Below are positions 1 through 11,229 of a stretch of DNA of 64,000 bases, piece after piece (the stretch's first letter is position 1; every line of letters starts with the position of its first letter). The stretch covers positions 5,404,134 to 5,468,133 of the forward strand of contig CM055618.1 in the NCBI GenBank assembly GCA_029379385.1. The letters run 5' to 3'. This DNA is from Quillaja saponaria. Lineage: Eukaryota > Streptophyta > Magnoliopsida > Fabales > Quillajaceae. Under the pieces are notes generated by a model. That model was not told the origin of the DNA. It saw only the letters and a list, made by a program, of their open reading frames with translations, and ran no database searches. A program made the position numbers and the translations under genes.

Positions 1-1
1 C

Positions 2-420
2 CTTAAGTCTTTATACATAAATCATATCAATGGCAGGATAGTAAGCCGAGTTTTCATAGATGGCAAAGCGGTTTTAAATATTATGCCTATTAGTACCATG
101 TTGAAATTAGGCAAGTCAAAGGCTGATCTTATGTCTACCAATATGAAGATGACTAACTTTACAAGAGAAACAACCACTGATAGTTAGGGTATTGTTAGCC
201 GAGATCACTATTGGGAGCAAGACTACAAGTTTAGCATTCTTTGTGGTGGATGCCAAACCCACTTACTCTGTTTTATTAGGCAGAAATTTGATTCATTCTA
301 ATCAATATGTTCCTTCCACGTTGCATCAGATGTTAATGTTTTAGGAAGGTGACAAGATAGAAGTGGTGTTAATTAATCAGAATCCTTTTACGGCTAATAT
401 TAAGATGGCAGAGGCTATTT
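2..420 (+). pseudogene. Retrotransposon aspartic protease remnant
   Basis: The reading frame from base 2 gives FIDGKAVLNIMP, the active-site region of a retropepsin, which in the family normally has a small residue after D-G or D-S-G where this copy has lysine. About 75 codons later the phrase LLGRNLIH and then PSTLHQ (about 310-330) mark the end of the protease domain in Tat-type polyproteins. A stop near 185 and a frame change break it. The gag portion would lie upstream, outside the window. Function in life: cutting the Gag-Pol polyprotein. It is inactive here. Confidence 0.7.
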
Positions 421-759
421 TCTACTCACTACGAGTAAAGACAATTAAACTATCAAGCAATTACAAAGAAGGGTCTTTGGAATCTTGTAACTTCAAGACT
501 CTGGGTTTCTCGATAGAGAATCAATCAATAGCTGAGGCTAAATCATGGCTTCTCTTAGAAAGCTTTAATGGATCAGAACCTTAAAATAGTTGAGGATGTC
601 CTGGAACAGCTTTCTATGCTCTTAGCTGAAACAAGGAATAAGGAACAAACCTTTAGTACGCTAAGGGGCATGATGAGGAGCAAGATCAGCTAATAAACTA
701 AATGCAACAAAAGGAAGAATTGTAGGCTCTGTTCATAAAAAAGAAGCCTAGCTTTGAAG

Positions 760-1525
760 CTCAAGATCCTTTGATTGATTTAACTTAGGTACTGAAAAAA
801 AAAAACCAAGAATAACTGGGATCAGTAGCTTATTAGCTGAATCCAATAGGCATCGGCTGACCGAGCTCATCAAGCAGCATGAACATGGTTTTGCTGGGGA
901 ATACCACAAAATGTTAGGATTATCTAGGCAATTGGTTGAGCATCGGTTACCGATAAAAAAAGGCTTCAAGCTTCACAAACAGACAGCTAAAAGGTTCAAT
1001 CTTAAGTTGATGCCTAAGATCAAAGAGGAAATTGAGAGATTTTTGAAAGCTGGATTCATACGCATTGCTAGGTATGTGGAATGGCTATCTAATATAGTTC
1101 CATTTTATAAAGAAAAGTGGCCAAGTCAGGATCTGTATAAATTTTAGAAACTTCAATTTGGCTACCTCAAGGATGAATATGTTATGCTGGTAGCCAATAT
1201 GCTGGTGGATGTAGCCTTCAAGCATAGGATTCTCACCTTCATACCAGTATTTCGTTGTCTTGGTGTGTTAGAAAATTTTGAGTGGTCTGTCATGCCATTT
1301 GGCTTAAAAAACGCAGGGATAACATACTAACGGGCGATGAATGCCATTTTTCATGACATAATTGGTCATAGCATGGAGATTTATATAGGTGACATGGTGG
1401 TAAAGTCAGAATGGATTGATCATCATCTAGCCGATTTGGAGCAAGCCTTCAAAAAAATAGGATTCCACAACTTAGAAATGAATCCAGCGAAATGCGATTT
1501 TGGAGTCTCAGCTTTCTAGTACATT
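760..1525 (+). pseudogene. Ty3/gypsy reverse transcriptase remnant
   Basis: Readable pieces run in RT order: an LSRQLVEHRLPIKKGFK entry segment (about 911-970), EEIERFLKAGFIR with YVEWLSNIVP (about 1025-1100), a degraded palm region, then MPFGLKNAG followed by the catalytic region (about 1290-1400) and MNPAKCDFGVSAF. The catalytic motif, normally Y-x-D-D, reads YIGD (1382-1393), so one of the two metal-binding aspartates is glycine. Stops and frame changes near 1145 and 1328 split the domain. The protein would have copied element RNA into DNA in the virus-like particle; this copy cannot. Confidence 0.85.
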
Positions 1526-2742
1526 GGCAGGGGATCGAGATTGACATGAACAAAGATAAAGCAGTCTTGGAAGTGAGAACACCATAAAACAAGAAGGAAT
1601 TATAGAGTTTAATTGGCAAAATCAACTTTATGATAAGATTTATTGCCAATTTGGCTAGCAAAATGAAAGCTTTTTCACCTTTGTTGAAGCTAAGGAGAGT
1701 TGAGGATTTCATCTAAGAAGAAAAATAACAATTAGCTTTTAAGCAAATCAAGCAGAGGTTAGCTAGTCCTGCCAGTTTTGGTGCCTCCAATACCAGGTAG
1801 ACCTTTAAAGCTCTATATCTTAGCTGCTGAAGAATCCATTGGTTGCCTACTTGCACAGGATGCCGAGGATGGAACTCTATTTATTACTTAAGTAGGTTGT
1901 TAAATGATGCAGAATGCAGATATACTTTGATTGAAAAGTTATAGCTTTTCTTATACCATGTTTGCATCAAGTTAGAATATTATCTCTTGCCTAAAGAGGT
2001 GTTTGTCATGTGCAATATTGACATAGTGAAGTATTTGGTCAATAGGCCTATTTTGCAATGAAGGCTAATAAAATGGGCTATTAAGTTAAATGCTTTGTTT
2101 TGAAATGCGTGCTACAGAAAGTAGTTAAGGAACAGGCTTTGGCTAATTTCATAGCTCAACATCCCTGTGTGAAGGTGCGGGATTCATTAGCCGAGGCACA
2201 CAATTATGTTTAGTTGAAATCTTGGATCTTGTCATTTGATGGGTCTAGGACTTAGAAAGGCGTAGGTACAGGAGTTGTTATTGTCAGTCCTACTGGCAAA
2301 GTTGGCAAGTTTATATTTCAGCTAGAGCTAGACTATTCTAATAATCAAGTTGAATATAAAGCTTTAATTGTTGAGTTGCATTTGTTGATTTCTATGAAAG
2401 CTCATTTTGTTCAAATCATGGGAGATTCTTAGCTAGTAATTAGGTAGCTGACTAGGGAGTACAAATGCAATAATCCAAATTTGCTAAGCTATTATGAGTC
2501 GGCTAACATTTTACTTAAGTATTTTGCCGATGTAGTTAATGCACATACCCAGGGGAGAAAATAAAGATGCCAATATTCTAGCTCAATATGCTTCTAGGTT
2601 CAAAACTGATCTTGAAGATGCTATCTTTCATTTGCCCAGCATTGCAATAATCGATCAACAAACAACAACCAATGATTGGAAAGCTGAGTTAATAAGCTAT
2701 TTAAAGGATCCATCCAATCTTGTAGACTTTAAGCTCAAATAG
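1526..2742 (+). pseudogene. RNase H region of the Tat-type element
   Basis: After the RT fingers and palm comes a connection segment (LIGKINFMIRFIANLA, about 1610-1660), typical of gypsy pol. A second RNase H-like domain begins near 2215 with WILSFDGS, followed by GVGTGVVIVSP, a VEYKALI segment (about 2350) carrying the conserved glutamate, and further remnants to about 2600. This DGS-type domain in addition to the ordinary RNase H is characteristic of plant Tat elements. It is interrupted by stops at about 2253 and 2431. RNase H would remove the RNA strand during reverse transcription. Confidence 0.7.
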
Positions 2743-2744
2743 AA

Positions 2745-3745
2745 GGCCTTAAGATATGTCCTGGTAGATGATGAATTGTTCAAAAGAGGACATGAAGGTT
2801 TACTATTGAAATGCCTAGAAAAAGGTGAAGCTTTGAAGGTCATGGGAGAGATTCATGATGGAGTTTAAGGAACACATAGATTTGGGCCTAAGATGCATTA
2901 GTTGATCCATAGGCATGGATATTATTGGCCACCATTACTTCTGACTACTATAAGTATGCTAAAAGGTGCAAGGCATGCTAACTACATGGTCCAATCCAGA
3001 GACTACTATAGACGATGGTGAATGTAATACAAGATGATGTTATTAGCTTCATAAAAAACCAAATTATTCATTGATTTGGTATTCCACAAACGATAACAAC
3101 TGATCAAGGCATAGTTTTCACTGGAGATAAGGTGGTGGCCTTTGCACAAGAGTTTGGCATTAAAATAGTTCATTTAACACCATTTTATGCTGAAGCTAAT
3201 GGGCAAGCAGAGGCTACTAATCGAATCCTAATTGACGTGATCAAGAGATTTTTGGAAGACAAGCCTAGAAAATGGCATGAAGTATTATTAGAAGTTTTGT
3301 GTACAACTCCATATTGGCTAACGTATGGTCAAGATGCTTTATTAACTTTGGAGATTATAGTTAAGTTCTTAAGGGTGATAAAACAAAATAACTCGGAGCC
3401 TGGGGAGTATTTACACCCCTTATTTATGGAGTTAGATTCAGTTGATGAAGATCGGCCAATGACACTTGATAATATTTGGCTCAACAAAGTTAAGGTAGCT
3501 AAGAACTATAATAAGCATGTTAAGGCAAAGAGGTTTGTGGAGGGGACCTTATTTGGAAAACTATTTTACCAATTGGAACTAAAGACCCTAAGTTTGGTAA
3601 ATGGTCGTCAAATTGGGAAGGACTCTTCATTATTAGCCAAGTTATTCTAGGTGGTGCTTATCGGCTAGTTAACATGCAAGGAGAAGAACTGAATAGAAGC
3701 ATCAATGAAAAATACTTAAAAAGTTATTACCTTTCCATCTAAAAG
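2745..3745 (+). pseudogene. Integrase remnant with an internal deletion
   Basis: The zinc-binding HHCC part is degraded around 2870-3000 (HRHGYYWPP is visible). The catalytic core resumes abruptly at about 3030 with VIQDDVISFIKNQIIH and contains TTDQG (3096-3110, second catalytic aspartate) and GQAEATNRIL (catalytic glutamate). Compared with the usual domain order, the segment carrying the first aspartate and the conserved Trp-rich strand is missing, which implies a deletion of roughly 150-200 bases near 3010. The C-terminal part (AKNYNKHVKAKRF and a GAYRLVNMQGEEL-like stretch in another frame) ends about 3745. A 172-codon open stretch (3132-3650) survives. Not functional. Confidence 0.8.
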
Positions 3746-3837
3746 GAATACTTTAAAGAGTCCTAAAAGTAGGTACAAACCAACCACTTTGCTTAAAAGA
3801 ACAATAGCTGCCTAATGTAGCTGAGCAAAACATTTCA

Positions 3838-6281
3838 TTTTGGTGGTGGAGGGATCATTGCCAATAGGACATCATCTGCAACAGTTGAAGAATCAGCAGC
3901 AGCAGGCAGAGCAGTATCAACTTGGCTTGGTGGTACAAATAGTAGGCTCAGAACCAACAACAGTTTGTTCTTTCTTTGCCTCAGCTAATATTTCTTTCAG
4001 TTAAGCCCATGACTTCTCAGCTTCAGCTAGACCAGCTTCTCCAGCACTCAGATTGCTTTCTAGCAGAGTCTTCTTTCGCACTAAATAAGCAATTTCTGAT
4101 TTCAGGGAAGTGCTTTTATTGTACAAATCAATTATGACATTGGTACTATTTTTAAACTTAGCCGAGATTGATTTTAGCCAAGGTTGAAGATAAGCTATTT
4201 CAACTTGAATTTAAGCAAGTTCCTTGTTCATATCCTCCAATTTCCTTATAATTCTCGCTTTCTCAAGAAGTCTCCTGCCGATCTTTCTCAACAACTTCAA
4301 AATAGGTCTAAAAGGTACTCTTCCTAGCTTCAAGATCAACTAGTTGTGTCAACTAAGAGGGGCTGGTCTTTTAACGCTTTTTGTTGACTTTGTACAGAAA
4401 ATCTACATTATTGAAGAGCAAAGCCATCTAATTAAAGATCGCCTTCATAACAGGGGATACCAAAGAAGCATATCAGCCAACATAGCCACTTTCAACATCA
4501 ATAACTTAAGGGTCTTAACTATTTTTGGATCAAAGGGGAAGCCTTTTTGAAATTTATTTTCAACAAACTCTAAATGCATGGAAATAAGTGAAGAGTCCTT
4601 TATGATAGGGCTGACAAATAGGGTTGAAGACTTGAAGTATCATTCTAGAACTTCATCAGAAACTACAATCGAAGCAGCAGAGGAAGAGGCAGTAGGAGGT
4701 GTTGTTTTTGAAGTTCCAGGAACCTTGGTAGGTTCAGGTACTTAAGTCTTAGGCTTCTTTTTCTACAAAATAAAGAAGAAAGATCAATCGTTTGAACATA
4801 GTAAGCAAACAAAAGGAAGATTGTTTGAAATAATAGCTTAGTTAAAGGTTCTGGTTCGGCTAGTGATCTTCTAACATTCCCAGCTTTAATACCTCCAAGA
4901 GTCCCCTAGAAGGTCTCTACATCAATAGCCTCAGACGAATGAGTTCCTAAGGATAGAAAAGTCTACAAAGTCAGAAAAAGAAAAGAAAGGAAAATTGTGA
5001 CTAATATAACTCAGTTTACCTTTGAAGAAGCCATAAGTCTTACCTTTGAGGGTTGTATGGTTCCATGAAAGATTTGTTATACTGAACAGTGGGTTTGACC
5101 CCATGAATGAAGTCTCTAGCAGTAAGCATACTATACCAGCCAAGCACTATATCATAGAAATGAGGGAAACTATCAAGATACAGGGTATCAGCTAATAACC
5201 AAGAAAGGCCATATCTTTTCTTACGATAAAGGAACAAAGAAAAAGGACTTTTAGCAAGGGAACTAAAAATCCTATTCACCACATCAAACATAGAAAGCCT
5301 AGTCGAGGGGATTAATTGCAACAAATGCCTGTAAGTAATTGGGTTTTTAGGTGGGGGAAGATTAGCCAAAGGTAAGGTATGGAATTTTGGAAAATAGTGG
5401 TAAATCCACAATTGGAGAAACCACAGGGGATCAGGTAGTGATTTCAAATCTTGGTTATTTTTTAGCCGATCCACAACTAAAAAGAGACTCTTTTACACCA
5501 AGGTAAGAAATAGGGGGGCCAAAGCTGAAGTCTTACCTGAGGTAATAGCTGTTATAAAATATGAGAATTCAACAATAGAGCCAATACAATAGAAAAGGGT
5601 TATGTTTAGCATTAGTAACAGGGCCTTTGTTCTTGAAATTAGTAGAAATAAAAGCCGAGTATGATGAAGTTTTCTTATTAAAAACAATGCCAAGATCCTC
5701 GCCTGAGAATTCCTCAAACAGGGTAAATATCTCCTTGCCATTGATTGGTAGCCCAATGATGGCCACGACTTCAATAAGCACAGGACTCAACATGGCAAAC
5801 GAAAAGACTAACCCATTGATTGTTGTCGACCAGAACCCAAAGAAACTAAAGAGAAGCTTTTGTATCAACAGCAATATCCCAATACGAGAAGAAGATGATG
5901 TCGAAAATTACCTATTTTTTTAGTCCTCACCACGGGCCGCAAAGATGCGAGAAAGCCAGTTGGTGTATACTGGGGTTTTGTGAGGCCAAGCTCGAAATTT
6001 AGAAGGGCACTTATACACTAGTACTAGTTTAAAGTAATGAGTAGCTAAAAACCCTTAGGAGAAATGAAGTTTTGAAGAATCAAAGAACCTTGGGTAGAAT
6101 CAAAGGTTGCTAGCCTTATTATAAAAGAACTGGTTTGAGTGGTATAGGGGATTAGGGTTTTTTGAATCACCATTTGATGTAGAGACAATGGTGAGGAAGG
6201 ATCAGTTGATGAATTCGAATTGACATAAGCATTAAGTGTAGAATAAGATTTATTTTAGAAATTTGAGGCTGAAGAAGCCAT
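3838..6281 (-). pseudogene. Antisense plant-mobile-domain (PMD) gene inside the Tat element
   Basis: Read on the minus strand, a broken gene starts at an ATG at 6281 (MASSASNF, then a stop). It shows a plant-mobile-domain N-part (AMLSPVLIEVVAIIGLPING, about 5700-5800), a central part (PLWFLQLWIYHYFPKF, about 5390-5430; YGLSWLLADTL, about 5190-5220), then a lysine/proline/serine-rich linker (about 4740-4640), a heptad-rich stretch (4300-4000) and an end reading ADDVLLAMIPPPP near 3850. The PMD is the aminotransferase-like domain found in the MAIN/MAIL family and in several plant transposons. Some Tat/Retand elements are known to carry an antisense extra ORF in this position. Some breaks may be introns; others are true stops. 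Its role in the element is unknown. Confidence 0.75.
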
Positions 6282-6575
6282 GAAGAAAGAAAAACAGAAG
6301 GCAAGAACTTGAGAAAGCTGGAAAATTTATAAAAGAATTGAGAATGCACGAAAAGGGAAAACTTCGGCCAACCAATTATACAAGACCCAACATTAATCAC
6401 CAAAAATTCAAATTCGAAATGCCTACGTCAGTCCTTGGGAGGCGAAGAGTCGGTTAGGAAAATTCATTGGCAGCCTATCTATTAAGATAGTTAAGAATTC
6501 AAATTTAAATAAAAAGATAAAGTGCATCAATTCAAGTATTTCATGTTTTCATACCTGAATGATGCAGGGGCAAAG

Positions 6576-7635
6576 TGTTAACACCAAAAAATATGAAGGA
6601 ATGTGCCGAGTTAATTGAGGTTAGTCAGCTGAGTTTCAATCAGCTAATGGACTAGGTTGGCTAACTAAATTGGGCCTAACTTAAATAATTTTAATTGGAT
6701 TGAGACTTGTTTAGTAGGCCACTTGATTAGTTGAAATCAATCCATATCTAGTATTGTTATTTGAAAGATAAGAGAAGATAATGGTTTGAATTTGAATCCT
6801 ATTAAAATAGGGATTCTCAATTAAGGAAGTTAAAAGAAGAGAAATGGTTGCTGGGAATAATTCAAAGAAAGAGATAAGGATAGAAATTATCCAAATTGGT
6901 TCAGAATTAATATCTTAACAGGCTTGGACATTTATTGGGCTTGTGAAGTCGTGAAAACAAAATTGGGTCAGTCAGCTGAGCAGGGTTATTGGATTTGTCG
7001 AGTTGGACCAAGTCAAGGGTAATTTGGTGCATTCAAACTGTATTCAATGTCAAACCCTACTTCTACGAGAATAATGGAGATATGGAGCACCAGAAAATCA
7101 TTATTTGGGGAGGCAGAGATCAATTGCTAAAAATCAAGGCATGTCAGCTGACAGGGGACTATAACCCACTTCGGTTGTTAGTTATGCTCCTACATTGATA
7201 GATGCTTGGTTAGAAAGTTAAGGGGGAACGTGACAGATAGGCTTGGTTGGGTAATGACTAGTTTTCTTGTATAAATAGGATTAGAGCTATCAATTGTAGA
7301 ACACACACTCCAATGTCAAACAGCAACAATTCAATTCCTATTTTACATTCAGTCTTCAATCCTTTTTTTACAACATTTCTTTACATGCTTTATTTACAAT
7401 ATTTCCTTACATACTTTATCGCACTTATTTATCGCCCCCCTTTACAAATTCATGCCCAATAGTTATATTTCAATCGTACCAAATCACTACGAACTTTTTT
7501 TAGTATCAAAGGAACCCATTGTCTAAGAAACATAGTCTCTTTCTTAGCTAAATTGCTTGAACGTGGAAATCAAGAGTTGCAAAGTTAGCCGAGCCACCTT
7601 GGCTGATCTCTACAGAAAAATATTTCGCAAACACA
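6576..7635 (+). repeat. 3' LTR of the Tat-type element
   Basis: A purine-rich tract (6561-6575) is followed at once by TGTTAACACC, a typical LTR start for this lineage. The end is placed at a CA near 7633-7635, just before sequence that no longer resembles the element; it is uncertain by some bases because the 5' LTR and the target duplication are not in the window. Length is about 1.06 kb. Confidence 0.65.
7269..7277 (+). promoter_or_regulatory. TATA box of the LTR promoter
   Basis: GTATAAATA sits in the 3' third of the LTR, followed about 30 bases later by a plausible start region (AGAACACACACTCC). This is the normal place for the U3/R promoter of a gypsy LTR. Seen by sequence only. Confidence 0.5.
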
Positions 7636-8694
7636 ATCTTATCACTTTTAAAAGTTATATATATCTAAAATAAAAGTTAGAAGTTAAACTATAAAAAGAG
7701 ACAAGAATAAAAACTAAATTTTTATAAAAAGTATTTCAAAAAAATTAACAAGATTAATACTTTGAACATGCCTGTAAGAGCTTGTAATGAGATTAATATT
7801 TATATGAGTAATATTGATGTATTATATTCTTTTTTGGTCTTTTCGCACTAACTTCTATTACATTGAACATCTTAACTAGCTTTAAATAGCTGGTTCCAAA
7901 AAACTATGAATATTTAGATGGGCAGGCTACCCAATACGATTTCGACACAACAAATAATTTTAAATATGGTGCAGGCACTAGTTTTGTCAGAGATTAAGTC
8001 GGTTAGTCTAATTTATTCTTATAATTATTAGGTGTAATTTTAAGTTAAAATATTTATGACTGATCACTTAATTGTAAGATAGGTTAACTCTATATCACCT
8101 TTATATACAAAATTTCTACTTTATAAATCATCTATATATATATAATTCTATATTATTCTAAAAGTCAATATATTATGTGTCTTCTGATTTTAACTAATTC
8201 TTTTTTATTATAAATTATCTTATAATAATCTATATTTATAATTTCTTGCTCTTTTAAGTTACAGGGAATTTTTATCAATTTAGTTTATTATTATTATTTT
8301 TTTTTAAAATTCTTGCAATAACTTCTTAATTCTAATCTATTTTTTAGTTTTTACCTAAAAATAAATAAAAATCTATGTAGACACCTAAAATTAAAAGATT
8401 TTAAAAATTAACTAATTAGAAACACATTCGTTTACTATAATTGTTTCAAATATTATTTTCTAATTAAAATGTCTGATATGTAATTACCTGAAAAATAGAA
8501 ATAAATAAAAATATATGAACATGCGCTTACGTAATAAAGAAGTCCAACTACCCAAGTATCTAACACAAATTTATGTAGAAAAGTTAAGAGAACAATAAGA
8601 AATTTTTATCTTTTATTTACAAAAAGGGAAAATAAAACACTATTGGAGTTCCAGAGTGAACAAATCTAAATAAATAAGTCCAACTGCCCAAGTA
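7636..8694. other. AT-rich intergenic stretch
   Basis: No coding trace. A segment at about 7985-8110 (TTATTCTTATAATTATTAGG, later CACTTAATTGTAAGATA) resembles the copia LTR beginning at 20370, so a small LTR fragment may be present. The rest is simple AT-rich DNA. Confidence 0.4.
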
Positions 8695-9129
8695 CCCATC
8701 ACTAGGGACGGACCCAATGCCAGGGCTAGCCTAGGCCATGGCTCTGGCTCAATGTTTGAAAAAAAAAAATCATTTGGCATCCTTTTAATTTTTTTTATTG
8801 CCCCCCTCCCCCCCTTCCCCCCTTCCCCAAAACAATTCACTAAATGATAAAGCCGAGCCTCAATATAAGTAAAAGTCTTAAAAAAACAAAGAAAATATGT
8901 TCTCTAAGGTGTAAACTTAAGACTCTTTCCATTGTAATAAAAAAAAACAAAAAAAGAAGAAAAAGCATAAGAGCACTACCAAAAGAAAAAAGAAGAAGGT
9001 GTAAATGGAAGATCACTACCAAAAGAAAAACTGTAAATGCATTTTGGCTTTGCAATCTCAAAAGAAAAATGGTATTATAGTTTGTATTCTGTTGATGGGG
9101 TGTTAAATTATTTGGAGCAGAAGCTAAAG

Positions 9130-10015
9130 CCTAGAGGCAGTCAGGTCGAGGCAGATCATGGTCTGGAGCAGAGCATACTACAAAAGGCAGATCATGAACT
9201 TGTGATTGAGACTTGAGAACCTGAGGTGAGGTTTAAATTTCAAAATTCACTAGTTAAATTGTTGAGAGGAAAGAATGATTATTTAATTGAGAATTAAGAT
9301 TCTAACATTTGGTTATAAATTAAGTAAACATTGTAGAAGTGATGAATTTATTTTTGTTTTCTTTTTTATGATACTAGCTCATATATTTAGCATAGACTAG
9401 TCACTAGGTGAGAATCATCAAATGTTTTGGTTACTTGCTAGTTTAGGAAAACATTTCAATAAATTTCTTACTTTAGTTTCTTGGTTGAATTTTTTATTTT
9501 TTGTGCTTCAATAAAATAATTTTCTTGTAATGTATAGGTTACATTATGAAATCAAAAACTATTGATTCATTTTTCAAGAAGAAAATTGTGAAGGATTTAG
9601 AGAATAATATAAAGACTTCGACTCTGCCATGGCTTTAGCCTAGAGGCAGTCAGGCTGAGATAAATCGTGGTTTGGAGTAGAGCAGACTAGCAAAGGCATA
9701 TCATTGACTCGTGGTTGAGACTTGAGAATCTGAGGTGAGGTCTAAATTTCAAAATTCACTAGTTAAATTGTTTGGAGCAAAGAATAATTAGATAATTGAG
9801 AATTAATATCCTACCATTTGGCTATATATTAAATAAACATTTTAGAAGTGATTATGTGTGTGTTTTTATTTTTTATTTTTTTTATTTTTTTATTTTTTAT
9901 ATGTTACTAGCTCATATATTTAGGATAGACTAGTCACTAGTTCAGAATCATCAAATAATTTTGGTTACTTGCTAGTTTAGGATTTAGAGAGCAATATAGA
10001 GACTTCGACTTTGCC
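9130..10015 (+). repeat. Internal tandem duplication in the hAT element
   Basis: Unit A (9130-9627) and unit B (9639-10015) start with CCTAGAGGCAGTCAGG and end with ACTTCGACTYTGCC. Both share TGAGACTTGAGAAYCTGAGG, CAAAATTCACTAGTTAAATT and ACTAGCTCATATATTTAG at matching offsets. The period is 509 bp. Unit B lacks about 120 bp after GCTAGTTTAGGA. That missing segment contains the transposase start codon, so B cannot encode the N-terminus. Confidence 0.85.
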
Positions 10016-10340
10016 ATCTATTGGGCCACAATCTCTACCATCTATTATGGCTTCAAATTGTGAGGCTTAACCTTCTAAGATTCCTAGAATTAAGATCACA
10101 GAAGAAGAAACTAATATGAATAATTTGGAACATGATCCTGGAATTCGTAAGCAAATAAATGACTATGATGTTAATGAATGCAATGAAATTCAAATGACAT
10201 ACTTGGTAGCTTAAACTTGGTCCATGTCAACTAATTCTTGATGAGTATCCAACAAAATTTTTTTGCAGTCATCTTTGGCATTTTCATGTGAATTAGTAAG
10301 ATGGATGATAATTTTCTTAGAGATTGCTTACTTATATATA
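9546..10340 (+). pseudogene. N-terminal fragment of a TTF-type hAT transposase
   Basis: The ATG at 9546 opens MKSKTIDSFFKKKIVKD, the usual start of plant ZMYM1-like hAT transposases. After about 90 bases the frame runs into the second copy of the internal duplication. It resumes near 10015 (TLPSIGPQSLPSIM) and continues with PSKIPRIKI and LEHDPGIRKQINDYDVNE (about 10120-10170), the family's conserved block before the TTF zinc finger. A stop, then a frameshift, follows (about 10215), with degraded zinc-finger sequence after it. DUF4371 and the C-terminal dimerisation region are absent. A second, longer relative lies at 32890-34305 on the minus strand. Confidence 0.8.
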
Positions 10341-10680
10341 TTGAGAAGGAAATTAATGATTAATTTCCTAGTAATGAGATTATAGATGAATTCACTTTCA
10401 GAAAGGGATGTTTAGCTTAATTTATGTTTAGATAAAAGGTATTATTATAAAATAAAAAAGGTATTAGTGTATTTTCTTAGTTGTTACTTTCAAAATTTGT
10501 CTTTATTATTATTATCAAAATGGAATCTCACTGTATGCATGTTATGATATTTTGTATTTTCTTTGATGTTAAATATAAAATATTTTTATTTTCTTATTTT
10601 TCAAGGGTGAGTTTTTCTTTTTTTTACTACAATGTTGGCTCGGCCTACCTAAAATTCCTAGGTCCGTCCCTACCCATCAC

Positions 10681-11229
10681 AAACTAAGAAAATAAAAATG
10701 CAACGTTTCGCTAGTGTGAACACAGCTCAATTTACTTGTATACCAAAATGCAAGAAATACATAACCACTCTCTTATTCTAACTTGGTTTTAAAGCTAATT
10801 GGCTCCTTTATTTCTCTGCATGGTTTAATATTGACCCTACCAATCTTTCTGTTCTCTGTCATGTTATTTCTTTATGAGAATGTTCGATTATTTAATAATT
10901 CAAGCTTGATATTTGATCAATTCATTACAACATATATATTCCAGTGAGATTTGACTTTTCAATCAGCCACTGACATATCGCTAATTTCATCAGGTGCCAA
11001 CAATTATGTCCTTCCTCAAAAAATTTATGCCACTAAATAATGCTGCATGCACCTGAAGTATCAAGTAGGCTTGTCTCTAAACCACTCTTAACTAGTCTTA
11101 AGTCGCGTGAGCCGATTTGAGTTGTTCCAAGAACACCCAAGCTACTAACAAGTCCACTACCAAGCCGACTGCATAAAACCATCAAGGTGATTATTTCTAA
11201 CAACAACTGCTGATAGCACAAGTTATCCC
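10681..11229. other. Intergenic stretch, nothing recognised
   Basis: AT-rich DNA without a convincing ORF, repeat or terminal motif on either strand. Confidence 0.4.

Larger units (their letters stand above)
1..7635 (+). mobile_element. Decayed Ty3/gypsy retrotransposon, Tat/Retand type, 3' part
   Basis: In order on + are protease, reverse transcriptase, a plant-type RNase H and integrase remains (2-3745), then a gene on the opposite strand (3838-6281), a polypurine stretch (6561-6575) and an LTR (6576 to about 7635). Integrase following RNase H is the Ty3/gypsy order. The additional RNase H with a DGS motif, the protease-linked PSTLHQ motif and an antisense ORF between pol and the 3' LTR fit the Tat lineage. 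The 5' LTR, gag and leader lie before the window. Each domain is recognisable but full of stops, so the copy is dead and old. Element identity is confident; the exact lineage within Tat is inferred. Confidence 0.85.
8703..10672 (+). mobile_element. Complete non-autonomous hAT transposon (1,970 bp)
   Basis: The ends are perfect 12-bp inverted repeats, TAGGGACGGACC at 8703-8714 and GGTCCGTCCCTA at 10661-10672. They are flanked by a perfect 8-bp direct repeat, CCCATCAC, at 8695-8702 and 10673-10680. An 8-bp target duplication is the signature of hAT transposition. Inside are a C-rich tract near 8800, the start of a TTF-type zinc-finger hAT transposase (9546 onward) and an internal tandem duplication. 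The catalytic and dimerisation regions are absent, so the copy could only move with help from another element. The matching TSD and TIRs suggest a relatively recent insertion, although the coding remnant is decayed. Confidence 0.92.

Noticed and set aside
11033..11221. Minus-strand open stretch of 62 codons
   Set aside because: No family features and no conserved neighbours; expected by chance in this DNA.
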